The notes under the pieces were generated by a model, which did no database searches, was not told the DNA's origin, and worked only from the letters and a program-made list of their open reading frames with translations. A stretch of DNA of 64,000 nucleotides from Eubacterium sp. (lineage in GTDB: Bacteria; Bacillota; Clostridia; Lachnospirales; Lachnospiraceae). The DNA is taken from assembly GCA_024690665.1 (NCBI GenBank), contig JAILOU010000039.1, positions 104,779 to 168,778 on the forward strand, read 5' to 3'. This document shows positions 53,589 through 62,713 of this stretch, one piece after another. Made by a program: the position numbers and the translations under genes. Position 1 is the first letter of the stretch. Every line of letters begins with the position of its first letter.

Positions 53589-55684
53589 TTAACATTATTA
53601 AGAGAAAAGTGATTTATATGGTGGTAGTATCATTACTGATACTGCCACTTTGTGCTTTTTTTACCGGCAGGACGGTTCAGGCAGACGAAACAGATACGCA
53701 GGAAAAGACAACGGTGCGTGTTGGATTTCCGACGGATATGCAGTATATGATGAGTCGGAACACGCAAAGCGGTGATATGAGCGGATATGGATATGATTAT
53801 CTGCAAAAGGTTGCCGGATATACCGGTTGGGAATATGAATATGTAGAAGGCGAGTGGACGGAACTGTGGCAGATGCTTCAAGATGGTGAGATTGATCTGC
53901 TGGAAGATGTATCTTATACAAAGGAAAGAGCTAAGACATTATTGTTCCCGGATCGAAGTATAGGAACGGAGTTGTATCGTCTATATGTTTTAGCAAATAA
54001 TGAAGAGATTACCACAACGAATTATAAGGAGACGCTAAACGGAACCGTTATTGGAGTAACGGGAGGGACGTATCAGGAAGACCTGTTTCGCCAATGGGTG
54101 AAGGACAACGACATTGATTGTACCATTAAGGGATATCCATCAGATGAAGAGAGAAATGAATTATTTGGTGATGGCGAATTAGATGCCGTTGTAGAGATTG
54201 AGACAGCAGCGCATTCTACCTGGGAGCCGATTGCGGAGATTGGAAGCAGTGATTTTTATATTGCGTTGTCAGCGGGCAATGAAGACCTTCTAGATGAGCT
54301 GAATGAGGCGCTGAATAATATTATAGAAGTCAATCCGCAATACAATGAAGAATTGTATTCTGAGTATCTGCTTGATCGGGTGATTAGTAAGAAACTTTCG
54401 GATGGAGAAAGCGCCTGGTTAAGTGAAAATGACGAAATTAAGATTGGCTACTTTGATGATGAAGAAAGCTGTGACGTGTCGAAGATGATGGAGCAGTTGT
54501 TCACACAGATATTTAGACTGGTTGGAGAGAAAGATCTGGCAATAAATTGTATTGAATATACGTCGCTTGAAGCGATGGAAAGTGATCTGCAATCGGGTGA
54601 CATCGATGTCATGTATCCGACATTCGATGAACTTACCTTGAATGAAGAAAAGAATGCAACAGTAGTTGCGGAAATTGAGCCAATCAAGATTAATGGAATT
54701 CTTCCGGAGGGGATGTCGATAGAGGAAGTATCGAAGATTGGTATCAATAATTCGGGGCTGATTCAGCATTATATTGAAACTTTTTATCCGGATGTAACAA
54801 TTGTAAGTTATGAGGATGTAGAAACTCTGATTAAGGCAGTGACCAGTGGAGAGGTTGATGCGGGATTTTCAGAAGGAATCACACCGAGTACCATCAGTAG
54901 TTCAAAAAATAATGTTGGTTCATTGTCTATCATTGGGAATTCAGAAACATATCATAAATGCCTGGCAGTAAAGCGAGGAAACAGTGAATTATACATGCTG
55001 TTAGAACGTGGAATTAACCAGTTGGACAGCGGATATATTACGAATCTGATAGATGATAATACGAAGATTACGGTGGAGTTTTCATGGGATGATTTTTACA
55101 GTGAGTATGGAAGTCAGATTACCATGTTTTTAATTGTGATTGCAGTGATTATCATCTTGCTGATTGTTACATATACACATGTAAGAGGGAAAAATCTGTT
55201 AAGGATTTCCAGGACAGATAGTCTTACAAACATTATGAACCGTAGTGGAGAGCAACTCATTCGGGAAAGAATTGAGCAAAACATCGGCGGTATGTTATGT
55301 CTGATAGATGTAGATAAGTTTAAAAAATTCAATGATACTTATGGACACAGTGCAGGAGACCAGGTGCTGATTGAAATTGCAAATGGACTTAAAAGAGTAT
55401 TTCGTTCTGACGATCTTGTGGTTCGACTTGGAGGAGATGAATTCGCAGTATTTGTATCCTTTGTCGTTGATGAGGAAAAGGCAGAACCTATTCTTGACAG
55501 GTTGATTGCTGAGATTCAGGCCATTCAGTGTGAGGCTGTAGAAGAGATGCCTATACAAATCAGCGTAGGTGTAACCTTCTATCATCCGGAGGAAAAAGTT
55601 GAATTTGAAGACCTATATAAGAAAGCTGATGAAGCGTGCTATGAAGGTAAAAAAGAAGAAGGATGTAGTTATAAAATTCAGTAA
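53585..55684 (+). CDS. diguanylate cyclase with two periplasmic-binding-protein (SBP_bac_3) sensor domains
   Basis: The ~699-residue protein has a signal/anchor helix, two tandem family-3 solute-binding domains outside the cell (~40-260 with VRVGFPTDMQYM and ~275-500 with IKIGYFDDEES), a membrane helix (~512-534) and a cytosolic GGDEF domain with ISRTDSLTNIMNRSG and the intact loop VRLGGDEFAVFV. It should make c-di-GMP in response to small molecules such as amino acids bound outside. It lies just after the importer operon but probably has its own promoter near TAGAAT at 53512. Confidence 0.92.
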   Translation: MINIIKRKVIYMVVVSLLILPLCAFFTGRTVQADETDTQEKTTVRVGFPTDMQYMMSRNTQSGDMSGYGYDYLQKVAGYTGWEYEYVEGEWTELWQMLQDGEIDLLEDVSYTKERAKTLLFPDRSIGTELYRLYVLANNEEITTTNYKETLNGTVIGVTGGTYQEDLFRQWVKDNDIDCTIKGYPSDEERNELFGDGELDAVVEIETAAHSTWEPIAEIGSSDFYIALSAGNEDLLDELNEALNNIIEVNPQYNEELYSEYLLDRVISKKLSDGESAWLSENDEIKIGYFDDEESCDVSKMMEQLFTQIFRLVGEKDLAINCIEYTSLEAMESDLQSGDIDVMYPTFDELTLNEEKNATVVAEIEPIKINGILPEGMSIEEVSKIGINNSGLIQHYIETFYPDVTIVSYEDVETLIKAVTSGEVDAGFSEGITPSTISSSKNNVGSLSIIGNSETYHKCLAVKRGNSELYMLLERGINQLDSGYITNLIDDNTKITVEFSWDDFYSEYGSQITMFLIVIAVIIILLIVTYTHVRGKNLLRISRTDSLTNIMNRSGEQLIRERIEQNIGGMLCLIDVDKFKKFNDTYGHSAGDQVLIEIANGLKRVFRSDDLVVRLGGDEFAVFVSFVVDEEKAEPILDRLIAEIQAIQCEAVEEMPIQISVGVTFYHPEEKVEFEDLYKKADEACYEGKKEEGCSYKIQ

Positions 55685-55696
55685 ATAAGACTGAAA

Positions 55697-55732
55697 AAAG
55701 GCGTTACACAAATTGTTGTGTAACGCCTTTTA
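55697..55732. terminator. bidirectional intrinsic terminator
   Basis: AAAGGCGTTACACAA and TTGTGTAACGCCTTT pair perfectly around a short loop between convergent genes, with T/A-rich flanks on both sides. Confidence 0.92.
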
Positions 55733-55749
55733 TGATGGTCAACTTCTTT

Positions 55750-57810
55750 TTATTCGATTGATTCGTTAGCTGCAGAGGCTTCTTGTTCGAGACGGAAGGT
55801 CTCTAAGAAGTTGGAAATATGATCGGCGGATTCCGATACGGTAATCGCACTTTCATCAACGCCTCGGCTGCTCGAAGCAACAGATTCGGCACTGGCAGTA
55901 AGTTCGTTGGCGGTTGAGGTAACGTTCTCTGTGCTGGCGAGCTGTTCTTCAGAAATGGCTGCTACAGAAGAAGCAATGTCGTCAACGGTAGAAACTTTAT
56001 CAATCATTTCTCCAACAATTTCACCGGCTTCATCAAGGCTCCTAAAGATTTCTTCAAAGGTACCACCGGCAACATTTACAGCTTCTACATTCTCTGCGAT
56101 TCGGTCTTTGTTTTCCTCTGAACGATTGGAAAGCTGCTGTACGAGTTCGGTAATTTCCTTGACAATGTCAGCAATCTGAGCGGTAGATTCAGCACTGTTT
56201 TGGGCAAGGGCGCCAATCTCAGTAGCAACAACGGCAAATCCTTTACCGGCTTCACCGGCTCTTGCAGCTTCAATGCTGGCATTTAAGGACAGCAGATTCG
56301 TCTGGGAAGAAATCGAGCTAATGATATCAATAATCGAGTTGATCTGCTGAGCAGAAGCGTCGACTTTTTCTACGACTTCGTTCATATCATTCATGGAATC
56401 AGCGATAGCGGTCATACCATTTTGCACGATATGCATATCGTTTTGTCCTGTTTGCGCTTTGGTAACAAGAGTTTCCATGGTTTCTTTGGTTGTATGTGAC
56501 TTGTCATTAAGTTCGGATACTTCCTGAGCAAGGATTGTGGCATTACTTGCAAGCTCTGCAACGGCATCTGACATATCGTCCATAGCTGCCTGGATATTTT
56601 GCATAGCATCGGACTGTTCATTGGCCTGCTGCGTAAGTGTTTCAGAAGCATCTTTGGAATTACCTGCTTCCGTAGCAAGTTGCGAAGTGATATCTTTGAT
56701 TTCACCCATGGATTCGCGCATGCTTCTTACATAGTCTGCCATCTTGGCATTCATGGTACCAATCTCATTAGCACTGCCGTCTGTCGCGATATCAACACTA
56801 AAGTCACCATCTGCAATGCGTGTGATATTAGCTGTTAATGCAGTAACAGGTTTTGTGATCATTCTACTGATGATTCTGGAAAGTGTAATTGAAATTGCTA
56901 CGACAATAATAATTGCGATAATGGCACTGATCATGATGAAGGTTCTTAATGCTGATAATACATCAGAAGTATCAACATAAGAAACTAAGATCCAGTCGGT
57001 TCCTTCTACTGCATTAAAGGATACATAGTAGTCATTGCTTCCGTCTGAAATAATTTTAATTTCTTCGGATCCACCATCTGTAACAACTTCAGATACAGAT
57101 TGAATAAAGGAATCGTCGGATAAATCAGCAACGTCGCTTCCAACATAGTCTTCATTAGGCGATGCAATGATGGTAGAGCCGCTAAATAAAGTACTATGAC
57201 CAGTTCCATACGGAGTATACGCACTTACCGTTTCGGAAATGCTCGATAATATGATATCAATAGACATAACCCCGGTTCTTCCGTCTTTTAAATTAACAGA
57301 TCTTGAACCACATACAACCATATTGCCTGTTGTTAAATCAAGAGAAGGTGAACCAAGAACAACTTCGTCAGTAGAAGAGCCAAGTTCATACCAGCTTCTT
57401 GTAGTTGGATCGTAATCGGCTTCCGGTTCCCATCCGCTTCCGTCGATAAAGGAATCATCAGACAGAGCGATGTAATAGTCGCTGACCATTTCTGTGTATT
57501 CGCCTAGTCCCGTTTCTAATGTTTTTAAAATTGCATCATTGGTGTCATAAGAAGATGCCTCGATAACATCCGTTGTTCCATCATAGTATTTTTTAATTCC
57601 GGTGATGGTAGAACTGATGTCGGCAGCGTTAGAACGAGATTCCTGATAAAGCGATTCCGTCGCTTCCTCAACTATGATTGACTTTGCCTGGAGCGAAATA
57701 AAGATCGTGATAAAAGCCAAGGCAACTACAATCATAGGAATCAGTACAATCAATAATTGTTGACTGATTTTTTTCTTTGAATGTGAATTGTTTGTTTTTC
57801 TTTTGCTCAT
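55750..57810 (-). CDS. methyl-accepting chemotaxis protein (dCache-HAMP-MA)
   Basis: The 686-residue receptor has a membrane helix (~18-42), a double-Cache extracellular sensor (~48-285; [19 protein letters not shown] and [14 protein letters not shown]), a second helix (~290-313), HAMP and a long signalling domain with tip [20 protein letters not shown]. Double-Cache receptors often bind amino acids or organic acids. It has AATGGAGG upstream of the ATG. It differs in sensor type from the receptor at 35232. The structured repeat lies just upstream of its promoter. Confidence 0.95.
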   Translation of the reverse strand: MSKRKTNNSHSKKKISQQLLIVLIPMIVVALAFITIFISLQAKSIIVEEATESLYQESRSNAADISSTITGIKKYYDGTTDVIEASSYDTNDAILKTLETGLGEYTEMVSDYYIALSDDSFIDGSGWEPEADYDPTTRSWYELGSSTDEVVLGSPSLDLTTGNMVVCGSRSVNLKDGRTGVMSIDIILSSISETVSAYTPYGTGHSTLFSGSTIIASPNEDYVGSDVADLSDDSFIQSVSEVVTDGGSEEIKIISDGSNDYYVSFNAVEGTDWILVSYVDTSDVLSALRTFIMISAIIAIIIVVAISITLSRIISRMITKPVTALTANITRIADGDFSVDIATDGSANEIGTMNAKMADYVRSMRESMGEIKDITSQLATEAGNSKDASETLTQQANEQSDAMQNIQAAMDDMSDAVAELASNATILAQEVSELNDKSHTTKETMETLVTKAQTGQNDMHIVQNGMTAIADSMNDMNEVVEKVDASAQQINSIIDIISSISSQTNLLSLNASIEAARAGEAGKGFAVVATEIGALAQNSAESTAQIADIVKEITELVQQLSNRSEENKDRIAENVEAVNVAGGTFEEIFRSLDEAGEIVGEMIDKVSTVDDIASSVAAISEEQLASTENVTSTANELTASAESVASSSRGVDESAITVSESADHISNFLETFRLEQEASAANESIE

Positions 57811-57942
57811 AAACTTCCTCCATTTTTATTTTTAGTATCGATTTGCTATATTCTATAATAACACAAATGGTACTTTTGGCATAGGAGTTTTGATACATTT
57901 TATAGAAAAATGTTATATTTTTACAAACAAATAAAACAATAT

Positions 57943-58137
57943 GTTTAACTCAGTCGGAGAAATCCCCCACCTCTAAGCGTTAGCGTAGGTGGGGGATTTC
58001 TCCGACTGAGTTAAACGCTCCGCGAGGATGCACACGGATTCGGACAGGAATTTGTCTGCTGAAGCAGACCCGAATCCGGCACGCAAGACTCGCGAGCGAG
58101 TCTTGACAAACGAGTTCTCAAAGGAGAACTCGTTTTT
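57943..58137 (+). repeat. structured dispersed repeat, copy 1
   Basis: A perfect 30-bp palindrome arm pair (57943-57972 and 57987-58016, beginning GTTTAACTCAGTCGG) with a 14-base loop is followed by a conserved stretch. That stretch has two further hairpins: CGGATTCGG...CCGAATCCG enclosing GTCTGC...GCAGAC, and CAAGACTCGC/GCGAGTCTTG. A last hairpin (AACGAGTTCTC/GAGAACTCGTT with T6) ends this copy at the 3' end of the beta-helix gene. From CCGACTGAGTTAAACGC to TCTTGACA it is nearly identical to the copy at 63864. No transposase is near. It may be a MITE or palindromic element, possibly related to IS200/IS605 ends. Confidence 0.85.
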
Positions 58138-58143
58138 TAGATA

Positions 58144-59244
58144 TTACCATTTGTATTTTTTGTTTTTAGATGCTGACAGTTTCGAAACTGAGGCTGTCTT
58201 TAAAGCGTTAGAAGCGCCGGCTTTACAGTATAACTTATTGGAACGAATGGTTGTTTTACCAAATCGGGAAGAAGAATGTGAATACATCAATAGTGCGTGT
58301 CGTCCACCCTTAATGGTATTGTTTTTAATCGTGTATTTTCCACCGGAGGCACCGGAACCAAAATATGTAATTGCCATGCCATCTGAATATGAGTCACGAC
58401 TGGTTGGAGTTGTGTTAATGATCGTGTTTCCTGTTACCGTCGCACCGGTTGTGTTAAATAAAGCTAAAGCTTCAGCAGATTTGCCGCGCAACTTACAATT
58501 TTTGACTTTGATATTCTTATGAAAATGATTTTTGTATTTGCCGCCATTAGCCGCTGTATAGTTTGCACATACGGCCCGGCTTCCAACGACATCGCATTTG
58601 CTGATGGTGATATTTGCACAGCATTTACCGTTGTGAACACCGGTTGTAGGTGCGGTGGCAGGTGCATCAATATCAATTTGAATCTGCTCTTCGTTACTGG
58701 TTGATTTTACTTTGCCATAACAGCGAATCTTGCAGTTTTTTATAGAAACATTCTTGCAGGCAATGAGCTCAAAGGTGTGTCCTTGATAAGTGCAGTACTT
58801 AATATTCATGTTTTTAAAGGTTACACCATTAACATGAGAAAGCTGGATGGCAGTCAGGGAGTGGCCGCTTTTTCCGTCGTAGCGCCAGATACCGCCGGTT
58901 ACAGTAGCATTTAATTTTTTGTATCCTTTAATGGAATAGTTACATTCCATGATTCGTCCGGTGGTGTAGATTTTGGCTTTCTTTGCATTGATTTTCCAAC
59001 CTTTTTCGAGATAAAGGGTGCTATCCAGATAATATTTCTCACCACTTACAAGTGTAACGCTACCGCATTGCTCTAATTCGTCATTAATATTATCAGAATC
59101 GCTTTCGGTAGAGTGCTCATCATCATCATTTTTTTCGTAGTAACTTGCTGAGTGAACGGTGCCGGCTGATGCATCTTTAGGAATAATAATTAAAAATAAT
59201 GCAAAAGCACATAAAGGCAGAAGTTTTAAGAGTGTCTTTTTCAT
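58144..59244 (-). CDS. secreted right-handed beta-helix protein
   Basis: I place the start at MKKTLLKLLP (59244), with GGAGGATC upstream; the longer ORF adds 20 residues without a site. The 366-residue product has a signal peptide (ends near DASAGT), an acidic stretch (NDDDEHSTESDSD) and then parallel beta-helix coils such as ISKCDVVGSRAVCANYT and ATVTGNTIINTTP, as in pectate-lyase-like and PbH1-repeat proteins. It could be a polysaccharide lyase or a surface binding protein; I see no clear catalytic set. No wall anchor is present. It is flanked downstream by repeat copy 1. Confidence 0.82.
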   Translation of the reverse strand: MKKTLLKLLPLCAFALFLIIIPKDASAGTVHSASYYEKNDDDEHSTESDSDNINDELEQCGSVTLVSGEKYYLDSTLYLEKGWKINAKKAKIYTTGRIMECNYSIKGYKKLNATVTGGIWRYDGKSGHSLTAIQLSHVNGVTFKNMNIKYCTYQGHTFELIACKNVSIKNCKIRCYGKVKSTSNEEQIQIDIDAPATAPTTGVHNGKCCANITISKCDVVGSRAVCANYTAANGGKYKNHFHKNIKVKNCKLRGKSAEALALFNTTGATVTGNTIINTTPTSRDSYSDGMAITYFGSGASGGKYTIKNNTIKGGRHALLMYSHSSSRFGKTTIRSNKLYCKAGASNALKTASVSKLSASKNKKYKW

Positions 59245-59381
59245 AGTCTGATCCTCCGTTAATGTTAATAATAGAATTATAAATTGGAGCAAAAGTACTG
59301 TCAAATATATGTATCTTATAGCTTGTGTAGAATTGAATTTATGCGATGTATGAGATATTATGAATTTAAGGAGTTACACAA

Positions 59382-59696
59382 ATGCAGGTATTAGAGCAAA
59401 TTGAGCAATTACGTCATAAGGCAAATGAAAATCAAAATTTAAGAAGACAAATCTTACAGACAAAATATCAAGATGATCCTCTGGTATCTTTTTGTAATAT
59501 TTGTCGCCAAGAAGGCTATGAATTATATCCGATGGACATCGTAGTAGCCGGAGAGGAACTGTATGCAAGAATGAAACGGTCAACGAACGGTGGCGGGGAG
59601 AATTCACCTGTGCTTTCCTATGAGGATGATATATATGAGATGCTGGTTGCAGCACTGAAACAGGTTGAAGAAGGAATAAAAATAATTGAAATTTAA
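59382..59696 (+). CDS. small Nif11-like protein
   Basis: The 104-residue product (AAGGAG upstream) has a helical N-terminal part where NLRRQILQTKYQDD...FCNICRQEGYELYPMD resembles the Nif11-like leader pattern (helix, then LAxxxGYxhs). It is followed by a Gly-rich KRSTNGGGENSP segment and an acidic helix (YEDDIYEMLVAAL). Nif11-like leaders guide peptide-modifying enzymes, but here the segment after the leader is too long and lacks a clear core peptide, so a precursor role is uncertain. It overlaps the next gene by 11 bases, so the two are translated together. Specific function unknown. Confidence 0.6.
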   Translation: MQVLEQIEQLRHKANENQNLRRQILQTKYQDDPLVSFCNICRQEGYELYPMDIVVAGEELYARMKRSTNGGGENSPVLSYEDDIYEMLVAALKQVEEGIKIIEI

Positions 59697-60630
59697 AATT
59701 GCAGTTATTTATCAAGGCGTATTATATAGTTGCTTTTTGGGTGTTGTATGCTTAATGTTATTGCTTGCAGAGGTGACGGGTGAAACGGAAATTATATTTC
59801 CGGAACTTGCTGCTATCGGATTGGGAATATTTTTATCGCCGAAACGTTCTTGGGCGACTAATAAAAAACGAATGTTGATTTTGCTTTCGCTAGCTGCGGT
59901 GATTGGTATATTGATTGTAAGATTTGTACCGGGACCGCAGTGGGGACAGATGTTGCTGGCTTATGCTGTCAGTCAATTGATGTTGCTTTATTCACGAACG
60001 ACATTTGCACCATTTATTTCTGCGATTGTATTGCCGGTTATGCTTGGTTCGGATTCAATCGTTTATGTGATATCTGCAATCGGGCTCACGGCATTTGTTT
60101 TAGGGATTACTTGGATTTTGGAACAGTTTAAAATCTGGGATAAAGAACCGTTCGTGCAAAGACAAAAGGCGACACCGATGGAATACTTAAAGGCGTTGGT
60201 TCGAATTATAATTATTGGGATTAGCATATATCTGGCATTTCGAATTGATATACAATATGCGGTTGCACCGCCTGTGTTGGTGGCGTTTACAGAATTTATG
60301 CGTCCGGGAGGACAGCCTCCACAAAAGCCGGTAAGAGTCTGTGTGTTTGTTGTGTTATGCAGTATGCTTGGAGTAATTTGTCGAATGGCGTTTGATGTGA
60401 ATTTTGTCCATTCGTTAATCCTGGCCGGTGCTTTTGCGGCGGTTGGAGTTTTGTTTTTGGTTCGATGGTTTAAATTATATATTCCACCGGCTGCAGCACT
60501 GGCAATATTACCTATGCTGATAGATGTCAATAAACTGATTTGGTATCCACTTCAGGTTGCCATAGGAATGAGTATTTTAACAGGTATTGCATTTTGGATA
60601 AACGGAAAACGTTTGGAAGGAAAGGGTTAA
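59686..60630 (+). CDS. integral membrane protein, HPP/FUSC-like
   Basis: The 314-residue protein (TTG start inside the end of the small gene, AAGGAA upstream) has eight to nine hydrophobic segments. A central loop carries PPVLVAFTEFMRPGGQPPQKPVRV, whose proline/glycine pattern resembles HPP-family or aromatic acid exporter-like permeases. It repeats in two halves. Substrate unknown. Coupling with the 104-residue gene suggests the two act together. Confidence 0.65.
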   Translation: MKFKIAVIYQGVLYSCFLGVVCLMLLLAEVTGETEIIFPELAAIGLGIFLSPKRSWATNKKRMLILLSLAAVIGILIVRFVPGPQWGQMLLAYAVSQLMLLYSRTTFAPFISAIVLPVMLGSDSIVYVISAIGLTAFVLGITWILEQFKIWDKEPFVQRQKATPMEYLKALVRIIIIGISIYLAFRIDIQYAVAPPVLVAFTEFMRPGGQPPQKPVRVCVFVVLCSMLGVICRMAFDVNFVHSLILAGAFAAVGVLFLVRWFKLYIPPAAALAILPMLIDVNKLIWYPLQVAIGMSILTGIAFWINGKRLEGKG

Positions 60631-60635
60631 ATATA

Positions 60636-60809
60636 TGGGACTTCGGAATCGGAAAAGTTCAAAAAAATATATTTGAAGATTCATGGGGCAATCAGGTTGT
60701 TATGCTGCAAGACCCGGACGGTCATCTGATAGAAGTAGCAAAAAAAGCGGAATGCGCAGATAATGAGGCAAAGAAAGATTGGGCTTTGTATGCAAAAGAT
60801 TGTATATAG
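60636..60809 (+). pseudogene. remnant of a VOC (glyoxalase-like) family gene
   Basis: After the membrane protein stop, a frame with WDFGIGKVQKNIFEDSWGNQ...MLQDPDGHLIEVA continues to 60809. The end PDGHLIEVA is the C-terminal metal-site motif of glyoxalase/bleomycin-resistance proteins. The N-terminal half is absent, and the listed ORF start at 60540 is inside the membrane gene. So this is a 3' fragment left by deletion or recombination. Confidence 0.6.
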
Positions 60810-60889
60810 GTATTATTTTTTGTATAATAGAATAGTAAGAAATACTGAATAATTAGATTAGAATGACTTAAAGTTGAGGGGGACCCAAG

Positions 60890-61552
60890 ATGAGAAATCA
60901 CATGTCTAGAATCGTGATTTTAGGGCTTGCTTTGATTTTGACAACAATAGTATTTACAGCGTGCGGCCAACAAGAAGATGAATTATCTGTTTCTTCACAA
61001 GAAAAAACGAAGCTTGCCGTTATATCGGATGAAACCACTGATGTTTCATCAACGGCAGAGCAAAGCAGTATGAGTAAAAAAGAACCAACCAGTTATAAAC
61101 TTGCTATAGAAGAATACATTATAGATAAGATTGGTATGTTTTTTGATGATAGCGATATATGTATTCCATGTATGAAGATTATTGCCACAGATAAAAGTGA
61201 TAAATCAGATATTAAAGCATGGGGAATCTATTGGATCTATAATTATAAAATCGAAGGCGATACATTAGTATGTGAGTCGGGGGGCTCGAATCCCGGACTG
61301 ATGCATGTGGTTGAGACGGATGGAGTATACCAGGCAAAATCATTTGAGATTGTATCGGATGGTTCTAAGCACGATGAGAGTGCCAAAAAAATCTTTGGAG
61401 AATATTATAAGAAGTTTATAAAGGCCTCTGAGAACGAAAAGGCAAATAAAAAAATCAGAGAAAAGGCCATTGTTAAGTATATTAAAGATAACCATCTTAA
61501 TGTAACAAAATACCGAGATGAAGGGGCAGATCCTGTTAAACTCGATTTATAG
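60890..61552 (+). CDS. hypothetical lipoprotein
   Basis: The 220-residue product has a lipobox signal (VFTACGQ, Cys ~25) and a strong GAGGGGG ribosome site. The mature part has a Ser/Thr/Glu-rich stretch, then a conserved-looking alpha/beta domain (YIIDKIGMFFDDSDICIPC, AWGIYWIYNYKIEGDTLVCESGG) and a Lys-rich helix. I recognise no family by name; similar lipoproteins of unknown role are common in gut Clostridia. Anchored on the outer membrane face. A terminator follows at 61563. Confidence 0.7.
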   Translation: MRNHMSRIVILGLALILTTIVFTACGQQEDELSVSSQEKTKLAVISDETTDVSSTAEQSSMSKKEPTSYKLAIEEYIIDKIGMFFDDSDICIPCMKIIATDKSDKSDIKAWGIYWIYNYKIEGDTLVCESGGSNPGLMHVVETDGVYQAKSFEIVSDGSKHDESAKKIFGEYYKKFIKASENEKANKKIREKAIVKYIKDNHLNVTKYRDEGADPVKLDL

Positions 61553-61873
61553 GGGAATATGATGAGACTTTCTATAACCAAGGTTATGGAAAGTCTTTTT
61601 TATAAAAGATAATTATTGCAAAACTTAGAGAATGGCTTGAAAAAATATTTGAGTTATTATATATTATTGGTGCAGAGGAGACTAACTATAGTTGCACTTG
61701 TGATAAGTGCTTATTTTTTTACACAGATGTTAGGTGACTCTAACACAAATAATGATAGCCGGCCATCTAAGTTATTAAACTATAGTTAATCTTAAGCGGA
61801 TAAGTTTCTTTCCCCGGCATCTGCCGGGGAAGAATTTATCATATGAATTTTGATTGGAAATGAGGTGTAGGTT
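61553..61873 (+). other. gene-free stretch with hairpins and a duplicated palindrome
   Basis: This 321-base interval holds a terminator (AGACTTTCTATAACC pairing with GGTTATGGAAAGTCT, then T6, 61563-61601), a second terminator-like hairpin (GCACTT/AAGTGC with T7, 61694-61719), two copies of the palindrome AACTATAGTT (61684-61693 and 61778-61787) and a strong GC-rich hairpin TTCCCCGGCA/TGCCGGGGAA (61809-61830) with pairing flanks, 33 bases before the methyltransferase RBS. No coding ORF was seen. Confidence 0.7.
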
Positions 61874-62671
61874 ATGGAATTACAACTAGGAGATGTACAG
61901 ACAACGGCATTAATACCATTGGTGATTAAAGCGAATGAGACGCAACGAAAGAATGCTCGCATTAACGATGTAAAGGCAGTTGAAATTGTTCGTTCATTAA
62001 ATGTTGATATGAATCAATATGATAAATTCATGTCTCATGAAGGGGTCGTTGCGCGTACAATTATGTTAGATCAGCAGCTTAAAAAGTTGATTTTAGATAA
62101 TCCGGATGCTGTCATCGTGAATGTTGGAGCCGGATTTGACGACCGGTTTTCCCGTGTGGATAATGGGTCGATTCTATGGTTTGATTTAGATCTTCCGGAT
62201 GCAATTAATGCCAGAAAAAAAGCCTTTTCTAATCAAGAACGTGTGACGATGATTGCCGGAAATGCTCTTAACAGTCAATGGTGTAAACCGGTTCAAGATG
62301 CAGTTGCCAACCGTTTTTCAAAACCAATCTTTCTTGCGGAAGGTCTTTTTATGTATCTGACAATGGAACAAATCAGAACTTTCTTGGATGTTTTGGTAGA
62401 AAATTTTCCGGATGGTGGGATGTTGATTGCCGAACAAAATCCAAAGATTATGGTAAAAAATGAAAAGCATCATGATACTGTAAAAAGCACTAACGCGCAT
62501 TTTAAATCAGGAACCGATTCTGGACAAGAGATTGCAGAATTGGTGGATGGTGTACATCTGGTAGAAGAACATAGCTTTAATGAAGAGATGCGAAAGTATA
62601 GCATGCGGGGGAAATTATTTGCACTGATATTGCCTAAGATGAATGATAGATGGGCGACATTTGCCTGGTAA
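61874..62671 (+). CDS. SAM-dependent methyltransferase, leucine carboxyl methyltransferase (LCM) family
   Basis: The 265-residue protein follows the LCM/PpmB pattern: VARTIMLDQQLKKLI, the SAM site VIVNVGAGFDDRF, the aspartate strand ILWFDLDLPDAI and FLAEGLFMYLTMEQI. Bacterial members methylate carboxyl or hydroxyl groups of small molecules, often in secondary metabolism. Start ATG with GAGGTG upstream. The flavin reductase gene follows within ~40 bases, so an operon is likely. Substrate unknown. Confidence 0.88.
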   Translation: MELQLGDVQTTALIPLVIKANETQRKNARINDVKAVEIVRSLNVDMNQYDKFMSHEGVVARTIMLDQQLKKLILDNPDAVIVNVGAGFDDRFSRVDNGSILWFDLDLPDAINARKKAFSNQERVTMIAGNALNSQWCKPVQDAVANRFSKPIFLAEGLFMYLTMEQIRTFLDVLVENFPDGGMLIAEQNPKIMVKNEKHHDTVKSTNAHFKSGTDSGQEIAELVDGVHLVEEHSFNEEMRKYSMRGKLFALILPKMNDRWATFAW

Positions 62672-62713
62672 TAGTTGCGCGTTTATCCAAGATGCAGTAT
62701 GATGCTTTTAATT

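Noticed and set aside
57943-58016. Long palindrome as a simple terminator only
   Set aside because: It recurs in copy 2 with a conserved 107-base tail containing more hairpins, so it is part of a repeat element, although it may also stop transcripts.
58028-58522. Plus-strand 164-residue ORF starting in the repeat
   Set aside because: Antisense shadow of the secreted beta-helix gene, which has a signal peptide, ribosome site and clear fold.
60540-60635. N-terminal part of the listed 89-residue ORF
   Set aside because: Lies in another frame of the membrane protein gene; only the part after 60636 looks like real protein remnant.
61670-61720. Possible lysine riboswitch (GGTGCAGAGGAG)
   Set aside because: Only a short chance likeness; the rest of the L-box core is missing and no lysine gene follows.
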